From Puniceicoccaceae bacterium (GTDB lineage: Bacteria; Verrucomicrobiota; Verrucomicrobiia; Opitutales; Coraliomargaritaceae), in assembly GCA_002729725.1 (NCBI GenBank), contig PBYS01000053.1, forward strand, positions 1 through 54,255: DNA of 54,255 bases, given 5' to 3'. The stretch's first letter is position 1. Each line of letters starts with the position of its first letter. Under the pieces are notes generated by a model, which saw nothing but the letters and a program-made list of their open reading frames with translations, made no database searches and was not told the DNA's origin. Positions 18,961 through 26,529 of this stretch are shown here, piece by piece. A program made the position numbers and the translations under genes.

Positions 18961-19239
18961 TCAGTGATAATCGGTGATTTCAACATCGTGAGCGTTTCCT
19001 CCATCCCAGCGGAAGCAGATGCGCCACTGCTGATTGATGCGGATGCTATGTTGCCCGAGGCGGTCGCCGGAAAGCGGCTCAAGGCGATTGGCCGGGGGGA
19101 CGCGGAGTTCATCAAGCGATCCGGCGTGTTCGATGATGTAGAGTTTGTCCATGGCGCGGCGGAGGATTTCGGTGGGCAGCTTCACATGCTGCCCGTTCCA
19201 GAATTTCTCTGTCCGTTTGTCGCCGAAAGTTTTAATCAC
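18961..19239 (-). CDS. higB: HigB/RelE-family mRNA interferase toxin
   Basis: 92 residues from a GTG start. MIKTFGDKRTEKFWNG, the LDELRVPPANRLEPL turn and the QHSIRINQQWRICFRW segment are the standard HigB core; the basic residues and C-terminal DVEITDYH are typical of this ribosome-dependent RNase fold. It precedes higA on the minus strand. The pair lies just downstream of the sensor kinase operon and could be an independent unit. Confidence 0.92.
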   Translation of the reverse strand: MIKTFGDKRTEKFWNGQHVKLPTEILRRAMDKLYIIEHAGSLDELRVPPANRLEPLSGDRLGQHSIRINQQWRICFRWDGGNAHDVEITDYH

Positions 19240-19295
19240 AAGGATAAATTACGCGCGGCGTAGCAGTGGCGCAAGAAAAAAACGCCCACTTCCCT

Positions 19296-20342
19296 CTAGC
19301 CATCTGATGGACGGTCAATCGTTCCCAACGTAAAGTATGCGCAATACTGCCCGTCGCTGACCGAAGTCCCATACCGCAAGGAAGGATGGACTCTGGCCAA
19401 GGCCTCAACGATGCGAAGACCGATGCCGGTGCCGCCGCTTCGGTGATCTTTGATTGGATTGGCGACCGTGAGTCGTGCTCCGTTCTCTGTTGATTTCAGT
19501 TGGACTGAGATCTCTTCTTTTCCATGTTTCAATGCGTTACTGAGAAGGCTGTGAAGAATTTGGCGTAAGAGCCAAGGTGCGGCCTCGACTTGCAGGGGGG
19601 CTGGGGCCTGCCAGTGAAGTTCGCGCCCTTCCTCCCGGGCGAGCAAGGAAAAGGGCTCAAGCACGTCTTCGACCAGCGAGGGCAAATCGACGCTTTCCAG
19701 CTTCACCTCCATTTGCCCCCGTTCGGCTCGGGCGATGAGCAGGCACTGATCCACGTAGCCTTCGAGCCGCTGGAGTTCGTCCTGAAGGTTTTCCGAGAGG
19801 CCGGGCTCGATTCTGGCGGAGTATTCCTCCAGTTGTAGTCGCATCAGGGTAAGGGGGGTGCGCAGTTCGTGGGCGACCCGGGCGGAAAACTCGGCGTTGT
19901 CGCGATAGCTGTGCTCGATCCGTTCCAGCAGCTCGTTGATGTTGCGGGTAATGGTTTCGAGTTCCGCATCGGCATCGGGCGTGCGGATACGGGCGTCCAG
20001 GTTCGTGACTTCGATCTGCTGGAGTTGATCATTGATGCTGGCGACGGGGCGGAGCGACTTGCGGGCGAGATACCAGCCGAGGAGCAGCGCCAGCCCGGCG
20101 ATCGGCAGCGAAATGAGCAGCGAAATGTGGAGGATGTGCCCGGCAATGTCATCGATTTCCCCTGCGGAATAAGTGCCGTGCAAGATGAAATCAGGATTTT
20201 CGGGATGCACGCGCTCCCATTGCTCCACCTGCAGCTCGTGCCGTAAATGAAAGTAGGTGATCCCCGCGAAAAGCAGACCGACTGTGAGCACACTGAGGGT
20301 AAACCACAGTGTCAGGCGCAGCTGAAGCGGGCGGCGCGTCAC
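19296..20342 (-). CDS. two-component sensor histidine kinase
   Basis: 348 residues. Two membrane helices (about 10-30 and 73-95) flank a short periplasmic sensor of about 45 residues. A HAMP linker is followed by the phospho-acceptor His158 in SARVAHELRTPL, an N-box LLSNALKHG (Asn269) and a G-box GGTGIGLRIV. The usual D-box Asp-x-Gly is reduced to VANP, a variation seen in some CusS/QseC-like kinases. The GTG start overlaps the response-regulator stop by 4 bases (GTGA), so the two are translationally coupled. With the metal ATPase upstream it probably senses metal or envelope redox state. Confidence 0.9.
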   Translation of the reverse strand: MTRRPLQLRLTLWFTLSVLTVGLLFAGITYFHLRHELQVEQWERVHPENPDFILHGTYSAGEIDDIAGHILHISLLISLPIAGLALLLGWYLARKSLRPVASINDQLQQIEVTNLDARIRTPDADAELETITRNINELLERIEHSYRDNAEFSARVAHELRTPLTLMRLQLEEYSARIEPGLSENLQDELQRLEGYVDQCLLIARAERGQMEVKLESVDLPSLVEDVLEPFSLLAREEGRELHWQAPAPLQVEAAPWLLRQILHSLLSNALKHGKEEISVQLKSTENGARLTVANPIKDHRSGGTGIGLRIVEALARVHPSLRYGTSVSDGQYCAYFTLGTIDRPSDG

Positions 20343-21016
20343 GGCTCGCCTCCGTTGAGGGCATAGCCGACGCCGCGCACCGTCTGGATGAGAGGTGCTT
20401 CGCCCGCCGGGTCGATCTTTTCGCGAAGGTATTTGATATAGACTTGGACGACGTTGGTCCCGGAGTCGAAGTTCTGATCCCAGACATGCTCGACGATGGC
20501 GGTTTTACTGACGGGCTTTGGGGAGGCCAGCATGAGCAGTTCGAGCAAGGCGAACTCACGGTTGGTCAGGGCGATTTCGCGAGTCCCTCTGCGTGCGGTA
20601 TGCGCCACCAGATCGAGCGTCAAATCGCCTACCGTCAGATGATTACTCAGAGAGGGACGCTGGCGGCGTAGGACGGCGCGCAGCCGGGCGAGGAGTTCAG
20701 AAAGCGAAAAGGGTTTTGGGATGTAGTCGTCCGCGCCGGCGTCGAGCCCCTGCACCCGGTCTTCCACCCGCGTCCGGGCGGTCAGCAGGATGGCCGGCAC
20801 GCGCTGGCCCAGCCGGCGCAGGTGGCGCACCACTGAGATACCGTCCTTACCCGGCATCATGACATCGAAGACCCAGGCATCGTAGGGATGATTCTCCGCC
20901 AGCCAGATTGCCTCGTCCCCATCGGCAGCCACATCGACGGCATAGCCCGCTTCCTTGAGGCCACGCTCAATGAAGGTCGCTACTTTGGCTTCGTCCTCTG
21001 CCACCAGAATTCTCAT
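20339..21016 (-). CDS. OmpR-family response regulator
   Basis: 225 residues from the ATG at 21016 (MRILVAEDEAKV); an upstream start at 21067 would run into the ATPase gene and adds no conserved sequence. The receiver has acidic residues Glu8-Asp9, phospho-acceptor Asp51 (VFDVMMPG), Thr79 and Lys101 (PKPFS). The C-terminal winged helix includes TNREFALLELLM and VVQVYIKYLREKID, as in CusR/CopR-type regulators. It is transcribed after the P1B ATPase, 28 bases away, and before its sensor. Confidence 0.92.
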   Translation of the reverse strand: MRILVAEDEAKVATFIERGLKEAGYAVDVAADGDEAIWLAENHPYDAWVFDVMMPGKDGISVVRHLRRLGQRVPAILLTARTRVEDRVQGLDAGADDYIPKPFSLSELLARLRAVLRRQRPSLSNHLTVGDLTLDLVAHTARRGTREIALTNREFALLELLMLASPKPVSKTAIVEHVWDQNFDSGTNVVQVYIKYLREKIDPAGEAPLIQTVRGVGYALNGGEP

Positions 21017-21044
21017 CGCATAAACATGTTGATCCAGAACATTT

Positions 21045-23093
21045 TCATTGTGCCTGCTTAAAGGCAAGCAGTCTGAGTCCGTTTAAACAAACCAGCACCG
21101 TCGAGCCTTCGTGCCCGACGACCCCGAGAGGAAGGGGAAGGCGGGCGAATAAGGCGGTGGCCACCAACACCACGATCACGCCGAGGGCGAAGATCAGATT
21201 TTGCGTCACGACCACTCGGGTCTTTTTGGCCAGCGCGAAGGCGTTCACCAAGTGTTCCAGCCGGGTGCTCATGAGGACGACATCGGCCGTTTCCATGGCC
21301 ACATCCGAGCCAGCTGCCCCCATCGCGATGCCGACGTGTGCCTTGGCCAGGGCGGGAGCGTCGTTGACGCCATCCCCGATCATCGCGACCGTGCCCTCTG
21401 CGGCGAGTGCTTCGATGATGCGCAGTTTTTCCTCGGGCAGAAGCTGCGCGTGCACCTCGTCGATGCCGACCCGCCGGGCCACCTCGCGAGCCACGATTTC
21501 GTTGTCGCCCGTGAGCATGACGATCCGGCGGACGCCGATCCGCCCCAACGCCTCGACCACCTCCCGCGCGCCTTCGCGAATTTGGTCAGCCACGCCGATC
21601 CAGCCCAGCACTTGGCGGACTCGCCCGTCCGCTCCGGTCTCGGCCACCACGACCACAGTCTTTCCTTTCGCCCAAAGTGCTTCAATGCCCGCCAATTGAC
21701 TCGGGGCGATCTCGCCTCCGCGCTCCCGAATCAAGGCCGGGCTGCCCACGAGGATACGGTTCTGCCCGACCATTGCCTCGGCACCTTTGCCCGCGAAGGA
21801 CTGGAATCCGGAGACGGGGAGCAGCGCACAGCGCTCAGCCAGGCAATGCCGCTCGATCGCGCGCGCAATGGGGTGCTCGGAATGGCTCTCCACCGATGCG
21901 GCAAGCTGCAAAAGGTCGAGGCATCCCCGTCTCCGCTCGGCCTCGCTGCCGGAAGCACTGCGGCACGAGACGACATCCGTCACCTCCGGAGACCCGCTGG
22001 TCAGGGTGCCCGTCTTATCGATCGCCAGGGTATCGACCGAGGCGAGGCGTTCCAGGTGGACCCCTCCCTTGAAGAGCACCCCCCGCTTGGCTGCGCCCGC
22101 AATCGCGGAGAGAAAGGCGGCCGGTGTGCTGATGATGAGCGCACAGGGCGAGGCCACGACGAGGATCGTCATCGCCCGGTAGAAGCTTGCCGCCCATGCC
22201 GATCCAACTACGAGCGGCGGCACGAAAATCAGCCCCAGCGTCAACAGTATGACCGCCGTGGCATAGAAACGCTCGGCCTTTTCCAGCGTTCGCTGGGTCT
22301 GGGCCTTTTCCTCCTGTGCGTCTTCCACTAGGGTAATGATCCGCGCGAGAGTCGAATCCTTCGCGGCCTTCGTCACGCGGTAGCCCAGGCTGCCCGACTG
22401 GTTAATCGTCCCGGCGAGAATCATGCTGCCGGCGGCCTTCTGGACGGGCATCGATTCCCCGGTCAGTGACGATTCGTCGACCGTCGTTTCACCATCGAGG
22501 ACTTCGCCATCCAGCGCGATTCGATCCCCTGGTCGCAGTCGGACGACCCGACCCACTGTGACGTCCTCGACCGGAACTGAGCGAAGCTCGCCCTCCGTCT
22601 CACAAAGCACCGTCGAGGGACGCAGCTTCATCAGCGAGCGAATGGCGGTGCGTGAGCGGCTGAGCGCATGGTTTTGCAGCACATTGGACAGTGAAAAGAG
22701 GAAGAGCAGCATCCCCCCTTCGAATGGAGCACCGACGAGTGCCGCTCCAAGCGCGGCGAGGATCATCAGTAAATCGACATCGACCACCCGCTTACGTAGC
22801 GATTGCACGCCCTTGATACTACCATACCATCCGCCTGTCAGATAAGTGATGCCATAGCAAACGACTGCCACCGGACTGCCCCCCAGCCAGTCACTCAAGC
22901 CTCCACCCGCCAAGGTCATCCCCGCGACCAGCATGAGCAGAAGTTCACGCCGCTCCGTGCTGAGCGCGTGCCAAAACGGCCCTTTCCTTAGACCCACTTG
23001 GCTGGAATGATCCGTTTGTCTCGAGCAAGTCGCACAGCCTCTCACTAGGGCACGCGGACAAAGGGGATAGACAGAGCAGGTGGATTCGTTCAT
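21045..23093 (-). CDS. P1B-type (P1B-4-like) metal-exporting ATPase
   Basis: 682 residues. Phosphorylation site DKTGT (Asp359), actuator TGES (211-214), SEHPIARAIERH nucleotide-site motif, GDGVNDAPAL hinge. In helix 4 the metal motif is SPC (315-317), and the last helix has HEGSTVLVCLNGLRLL (from His661): SPC with HEG is the P1B-4 pattern, associated with Co, Zn or Fe export. There is no classical heavy-metal-associated N-terminal domain; instead the first 24 residues carry four cysteines (Cys6, 12, 20, 23). It follows the b561 gene by 24 bases and precedes the two-component genes in one operon. The exact metal cannot be fixed from sequence. Confidence 0.93.
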   Translation of the reverse strand: MNESTCSVYPLCPRALVRGCATCSRQTDHSSQVGLRKGPFWHALSTERRELLLMLVAGMTLAGGGLSDWLGGSPVAVVCYGITYLTGGWYGSIKGVQSLRKRVVDVDLLMILAALGAALVGAPFEGGMLLFLFSLSNVLQNHALSRSRTAIRSLMKLRPSTVLCETEGELRSVPVEDVTVGRVVRLRPGDRIALDGEVLDGETTVDESSLTGESMPVQKAAGSMILAGTINQSGSLGYRVTKAAKDSTLARIITLVEDAQEEKAQTQRTLEKAERFYATAVILLTLGLIFVPPLVVGSAWAASFYRAMTILVVASPCALIISTPAAFLSAIAGAAKRGVLFKGGVHLERLASVDTLAIDKTGTLTSGSPEVTDVVSCRSASGSEAERRRGCLDLLQLAASVESHSEHPIARAIERHCLAERCALLPVSGFQSFAGKGAEAMVGQNRILVGSPALIRERGGEIAPSQLAGIEALWAKGKTVVVVAETGADGRVRQVLGWIGVADQIREGAREVVEALGRIGVRRIVMLTGDNEIVAREVARRVGIDEVHAQLLPEEKLRIIEALAAEGTVAMIGDGVNDAPALAKAHVGIAMGAAGSDVAMETADVVLMSTRLEHLVNAFALAKKTRVVVTQNLIFALGVIVVLVATALFARLPLPLGVVGHEGSTVLVCLNGLRLLAFKQAQ

Positions 23094-23117
23094 AGGTAAG
23101 GGTCTCGGTTCAGGGGC

Positions 23118-23870
23118 CTAATCGTGGTCATCATCTTCCTCGTATTCTTCCTGTTCTTCCCCGTGACCGCCGCCTTCATCTTCTTCCCCTTCTCCCAGGG
23201 TGACGACTTGGTTAATCCACGGCAGGCGAACAACGCCCGAACCTTTTTCATAGTTTCCGAATAACAAAACAATGTAAGTCAGGCTTAGCGCGAGCATGGC
23301 CAGGCCCATTATCGGGCGCGAAGACCGAATCGCCGCACCCTTGGGTGCTCGCTTCTTTCCGTTTATCATCGACAAGGCGACATTCTCGCGAAAACGAAGG
23401 GTATGCAGCACCAAGCCAAGCAGATGTGCCACAATCATGGCCAGAAGCGACCAGGCCAGCACCTCGTGAACATCCTCCGCCCATTCGCTTTGCATATTCA
23501 AGCCCGTTAAAACCGTGCCCGCCAGCAAACCGAACATCAGCAGATAGACCGCCCATGCCAGAGGATTGTGGCCACTGCCCGAATCGGCGTCCTTATTCAA
23601 AAAATTCCGAAAAAAGTCCGGCGCTGCGCGAAACGCATCAGAGAGGCCCCGCACACTCACATGCTTCGACCCGACAGCAAACAAAACGAAGCGCAGCAGT
23701 AGCAAAAAGCCCGCGCACAAACCAAACAGCATATGCCACTCAAAGAGTGGCGAATGCTCGCCCGCCAGCAAGGCGAACCCTAAAGCCAGACTGATGGAGG
23801 CCGCGAATAGCCAGTGAAAGACCCGGACTGACCAGTCCCAGATAAGTTGTTTTTCAGAAGACGTTTCCAT
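23118..23870 (-). CDS. cytochrome b561-type membrane protein with acidic, His-containing tail
   Basis: 250 residues, four or five helices. WDWSVRVFHWLFA (His19), FEWHMLFGLCAG, DVHEVLAW and VAHLLGLVLHTLRF carry the conserved heme-b histidines of the Ni/Fe-hydrogenase-type b561 family. The C-terminal 25 residues are almost only Glu, Asp, Gly and His, a possible metal-binding or electrostatic tail. It is first in a minus-strand operon b561-ATPase-regulator-sensor. Likely role: membrane electron transfer to an unidentified partner, possibly metal or redox related. Confidence 0.85.
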   Translation of the reverse strand: METSSEKQLIWDWSVRVFHWLFAASISLALGFALLAGEHSPLFEWHMLFGLCAGFLLLLRFVLFAVGSKHVSVRGLSDAFRAAPDFFRNFLNKDADSGSGHNPLAWAVYLLMFGLLAGTVLTGLNMQSEWAEDVHEVLAWSLLAMIVAHLLGLVLHTLRFRENVALSMINGKKRAPKGAAIRSSRPIMGLAMLALSLTYIVLLFGNYEKGSGVVRLPWINQVVTLGEGEEDEGGGHGEEQEEYEEDDDHD

Positions 23871-23895
23871 AGAGGGTCGAGGATACCCGATCGCG

Positions 23896-23936
23896 GATTA
23901 GAAAACACCCCCCTGAAGATTAGACTTTTCTAATCT
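23896..23936. promoter_or_regulatory. helically phased GATTAGA/TCTAATC half-site array (candidate operator)
   Basis: Three half-sites: GATTAGA (23896-23902), GATTAGA (23918-23924) and TCTAATC (23929-23935). The last two form the perfect palindrome AGATTAGA-cttt-TCTAATCT (23917-23936). Centres lie 22 and 11 bases apart, two and one helical turns. The site is between the divergent b561 operon (start 23870) and the chrA operon. Candidates to bind it are the OmpR-type regulator of the b561 operon or one of the Rrf2 regulators. Confidence 0.5.
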
Positions 23937-23992
23937 TTCTCGGAGCAGAAATGGGGGCATTACTTCGCCATCTGCGTTACATCCATTACTCA

Positions 23993-24053
23993 TATAATTC
24001 TGGTCAAGCAGCTTCGGACTCGAACTACTTTCCACAGTAGCGGATTTTATAAT
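23993..24053 (+). promoter_or_regulatory. probable -10 boxes of the chrA operon
   Basis: Two perfect TATAAT hexamers, 23993-23998 and 24048-24053, both with poor -35 matches at 16-18 bases. Weak -35 boxes and the phased half-sites about 60-70 bases upstream of the first box suggest activator dependence. Transcription from the second box would start near 24060, favouring the chrA ATG at 24096 over the TTG at 24060. Confidence 0.4.
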
Positions 24054-24095
24054 TGCCTCTTGTCATTGTCAGAAGTCGAGAAATCCTCCCTAACC

Positions 24096-25385
24096 ATGCC
24101 CACCTTCAAGGAAGCACTACTCTATTGGATCAAACTCGGCTTCATCAGCTTCGGTGGGCCGGCGGGGCAGATCGCGATCATGCACCGCGAAGTGGTGGAG
24201 CGGCGCAAGTGGATCTCGGAGAGCCATTTCCTGCATGCGCTTAACTTTTGCATGCTGCTGCCGGGGCCGGAGGCCCAGCAACTCGCGACCTACCTCGGCT
24301 GGCGGCTCCACGGCTGGCGCGGCGGTGTCGTGGCGGGTGCCTTCTTTGTGCTGCCGTCGGCGCTGCTGTTGTTTGGCCTGAGCTGGCTCTACATGGCGGG
24401 CGGGCACCTGCCCTGGCTGGCGGGGATTTTCCACGGCCTGCTCCCGGCAGTCATCGCGGTGATTCTCGCCGCGGTGCTCCGGATCGGAGGCAAGACGCTG
24501 CACAGTCCATCGCTCTGGGCGGTGGCCGCGCTTTCCTTTGTGGCGATCTATTTTTTCAATATCTCATTCGTGGTGATTATCGCCGGTGCGGCTCTGCTGG
24601 GATGGTTGGGGCACCGTTGCCTGCCGGGGCAATTTCCCGCAGGCAGGAAGCATGGCTCGCTCGGCGACGTCGATGCGTCCGAAGTTCTGGAACTTCCGCC
24701 CGCCCCGAAGGGCACCTGGGCGCGGAGCCTGAGCTTGTCCGTGTTTTGCCTGAGCTTGTGGGCGCTGCCCGTCATCGCGCTGGGTGCCTGGCTCGGCTGG
24801 GGCAGCACACCGGTGGCGCAAGGTTTGTTTTTCAGCAAGGCCGCGCTGGTCACTTTCGGGGGTGCCTATGCCGTGCTGCCCTACGTCGCGCAACAGGCCG
24901 TCGAGAACTACGCATGGCTCAGCCACGCGCAAATGATTAGCGGGCTGGCGCTGGCCGAAACGACACCGGGGCCGCTGGTCATCGTGCTGCAATTCGTGGG
25001 CTTCGTCGGCGGTTGGCAACATCCGGGAGGCTTCAGCCCGCTGGGGGGCGCCGCCATCGGCGCCTTCATCACCACCTGGGTGACCTTCCTGCCCTGCTTC
25101 TTGTTTGTCTTTCTCGGGGCTCCCTATGTCGAAGGGCTGCGTGACTTGCCCCGCATCGGGGCGAGCCTCACCACGATCACGGCGGCGGTCGTCGGCGTGA
25201 TTCTCAATCTGGGCGTCAAGTTCGCGACGCATTCCCTCTGGCCCGATCCGGACGCCGGGATGGACGGCTTCGTCGCCGTGGCGGCGGTCGCCGCGTTCTT
25301 CGTGGCCATGTGGCGCTTCAAGCTCGCCTTTACGACTGTCCTCGCCGCGTGTGCGCTCGCGGGCTTGACGATTTCCCTGCTTTAA
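24096..25385 (+). CDS. chrA: chromate transporter (ChrA, long two-domain form)
   Basis: 429 residues from ATG 24096; a TTG at 24060 would extend it by 12 residues, but that lies at the probable transcription start. Two homologous halves of five to six helices: first half FISFGGPAGQIAIMHREVVERRKW and LPGPEAQQLATYLGW, second half ALVTFGGAYAVLPYVAQQAV and LAETTPGPLVIVLQFVGF. FGG and PGP motifs are the CHR signature. Known members export chromate, a sulfate analogue. Its operon partners here are a sulfate-binding-like protein and an SLC13 permease, so the physiological substrate may be another oxyanion. Confidence 0.9.
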   Translation: MPTFKEALLYWIKLGFISFGGPAGQIAIMHREVVERRKWISESHFLHALNFCMLLPGPEAQQLATYLGWRLHGWRGGVVAGAFFVLPSALLLFGLSWLYMAGGHLPWLAGIFHGLLPAVIAVILAAVLRIGGKTLHSPSLWAVAALSFVAIYFFNISFVVIIAGAALLGWLGHRCLPGQFPAGRKHGSLGDVDASEVLELPPAPKGTWARSLSLSVFCLSLWALPVIALGAWLGWGSTPVAQGLFFSKAALVTFGGAYAVLPYVAQQAVENYAWLSHAQMISGLALAETTPGPLVIVLQFVGFVGGWQHPGGFSPLGGAAIGAFITTWVTFLPCFLFVFLGAPYVEGLRDLPRIGASLTTITAAVVGVILNLGVKFATHSLWPDPDAGMDGFVAVAAVAAFFVAMWRFKLAFTTVLAACALAGLTISLL

Positions 25386-25425
25386 TAGATCGCTTTTTCC
25401 GCACTCAACTATAAGATTTTCAACC

Positions 25426-26487
25426 ATGAGTTGGCTCCAACAAATCAAGCAAATCGCCGACAAGCTGCCGGAGTTGAAGAAGTTTCATCTGCGGAGTGCG
25501 GAATGCTTCCTCGCGGCGCTCCTGCTCCTGGCAGGTCTGACCTATTGGTTCTGGCCGGCTCGTCCGCCCGAAGCCTTACTCAATGTCGCCTTCGATGCCT
25601 CGCAGCCACTCTTCGAACAGGTCGATGCCGCTTGGCAGAACCAATCGGGCAAATCCGCCAACTCGCGTCACTCGGGTTCCGTCCAGCAAAGCAAGGCCTT
25701 GGCCAAGGGACTCGTCGCCGACACCATCTGCGTGGCCTCGCCCTGGGAGTTGGACGCACTGGCGCAGAACGGTCGCAAGGGCCTCGTTGCCGCGAACTGG
25801 CGGGATCAGTTTCCTGCCCAGGCCTCCCCCTTTCATTCGACCGTGGTCTTTCTGGTACGAAAACGAGCGGAAGGCCGTCTCTACAACTGGTCGGATTTAT
25901 TCGACGCGGAGCTGCGCTATGCCTTGCCCGCACCCGATGTCAGCGGCGGGGGCCAGTACGCCTATCTGGCGCTGGCCCGCAGCGCGGAACAACGCTTCGG
26001 TGGCAATGAGTGGATTTTTTCAAGCGCGCTCGATTCTGCCGTTTTTCTCCCCCATGGCGCTCGCCGCTGCACGAAAGCCTTTCTAGAAGATCCAAATTTG
26101 GATCTCCTCGTCACCTGGGAAAGCGAAGCACTTCGGGTGGTGCAAGATCCCAACAATCAAGAGTTCGCCCTCATCTACCCGAAGACTTTGATCCGGATCG
26201 ATCCGGTCGTCGCCATCGCCGGAGCACAAACCAAACAACGCGGCACACGGGACAGCGCGGAAAATTACCTGCACTTTCTTTTCAGCGACGAAGCCCGGAA
26301 ATACATCGAAGCCGCCGGCTTCCGCCCGAACCAGACCGAGCCGACATCCGCCCCCGGAAGCGAAGCCGTGCGCATCGAAACATTGTTTGACAACTGGCCC
26401 GAGGGCAGGGAGCGGCATCTCGCAGCCAACGGCACCTACCAGCGACTCATGGCCTACCGCAAAGCCAGAGCCGGTGGGAGCGAATAG
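25426..26487 (+). CDS. divergent, membrane-anchored sulfate-binding-like protein
   Basis: 353 residues. Residues about 24-45 form a hydrophobic signal-anchor without a clear cleavage site, then ALLNVAFDASQPLFEQ parallels the mature start of Sbp. The family signatures are degenerate: RHSGSVQQSKALAKGL instead of SHGGxGKQ..., and PDVSGGGQYAYLALA instead of [14 protein letters not shown]. The fold is therefore retained but the ligand pocket is altered. No ABC permease genes accompany it. It lies 40 bases after chrA and 42 before an SLC13 permease. It may present an oxyanion to one of these or act as a sensor. Confidence 0.8.
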   Translation: MSWLQQIKQIADKLPELKKFHLRSAECFLAALLLLAGLTYWFWPARPPEALLNVAFDASQPLFEQVDAAWQNQSGKSANSRHSGSVQQSKALAKGLVADTICVASPWELDALAQNGRKGLVAANWRDQFPAQASPFHSTVVFLVRKRAEGRLYNWSDLFDAELRYALPAPDVSGGGQYAYLALARSAEQRFGGNEWIFSSALDSAVFLPHGARRCTKAFLEDPNLDLLVTWESEALRVVQDPNNQEFALIYPKTLIRIDPVVAIAGAQTKQRGTRDSAENYLHFLFSDEARKYIEAAGFRPNQTEPTSAPGSEAVRIETLFDNWPEGRERHLAANGTYQRLMAYRKARAGGSE

Positions 26488-26529
26488 GTTGGCGCATCAC
26501 TTACACAGCATCAAAGAACTTCATTTCAC

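Noticed and set aside
21017..21067. Upstream start for the response regulator
   Set aside because: It would lie inside the ATPase coding region in another frame and adds no receiver-domain sequence.
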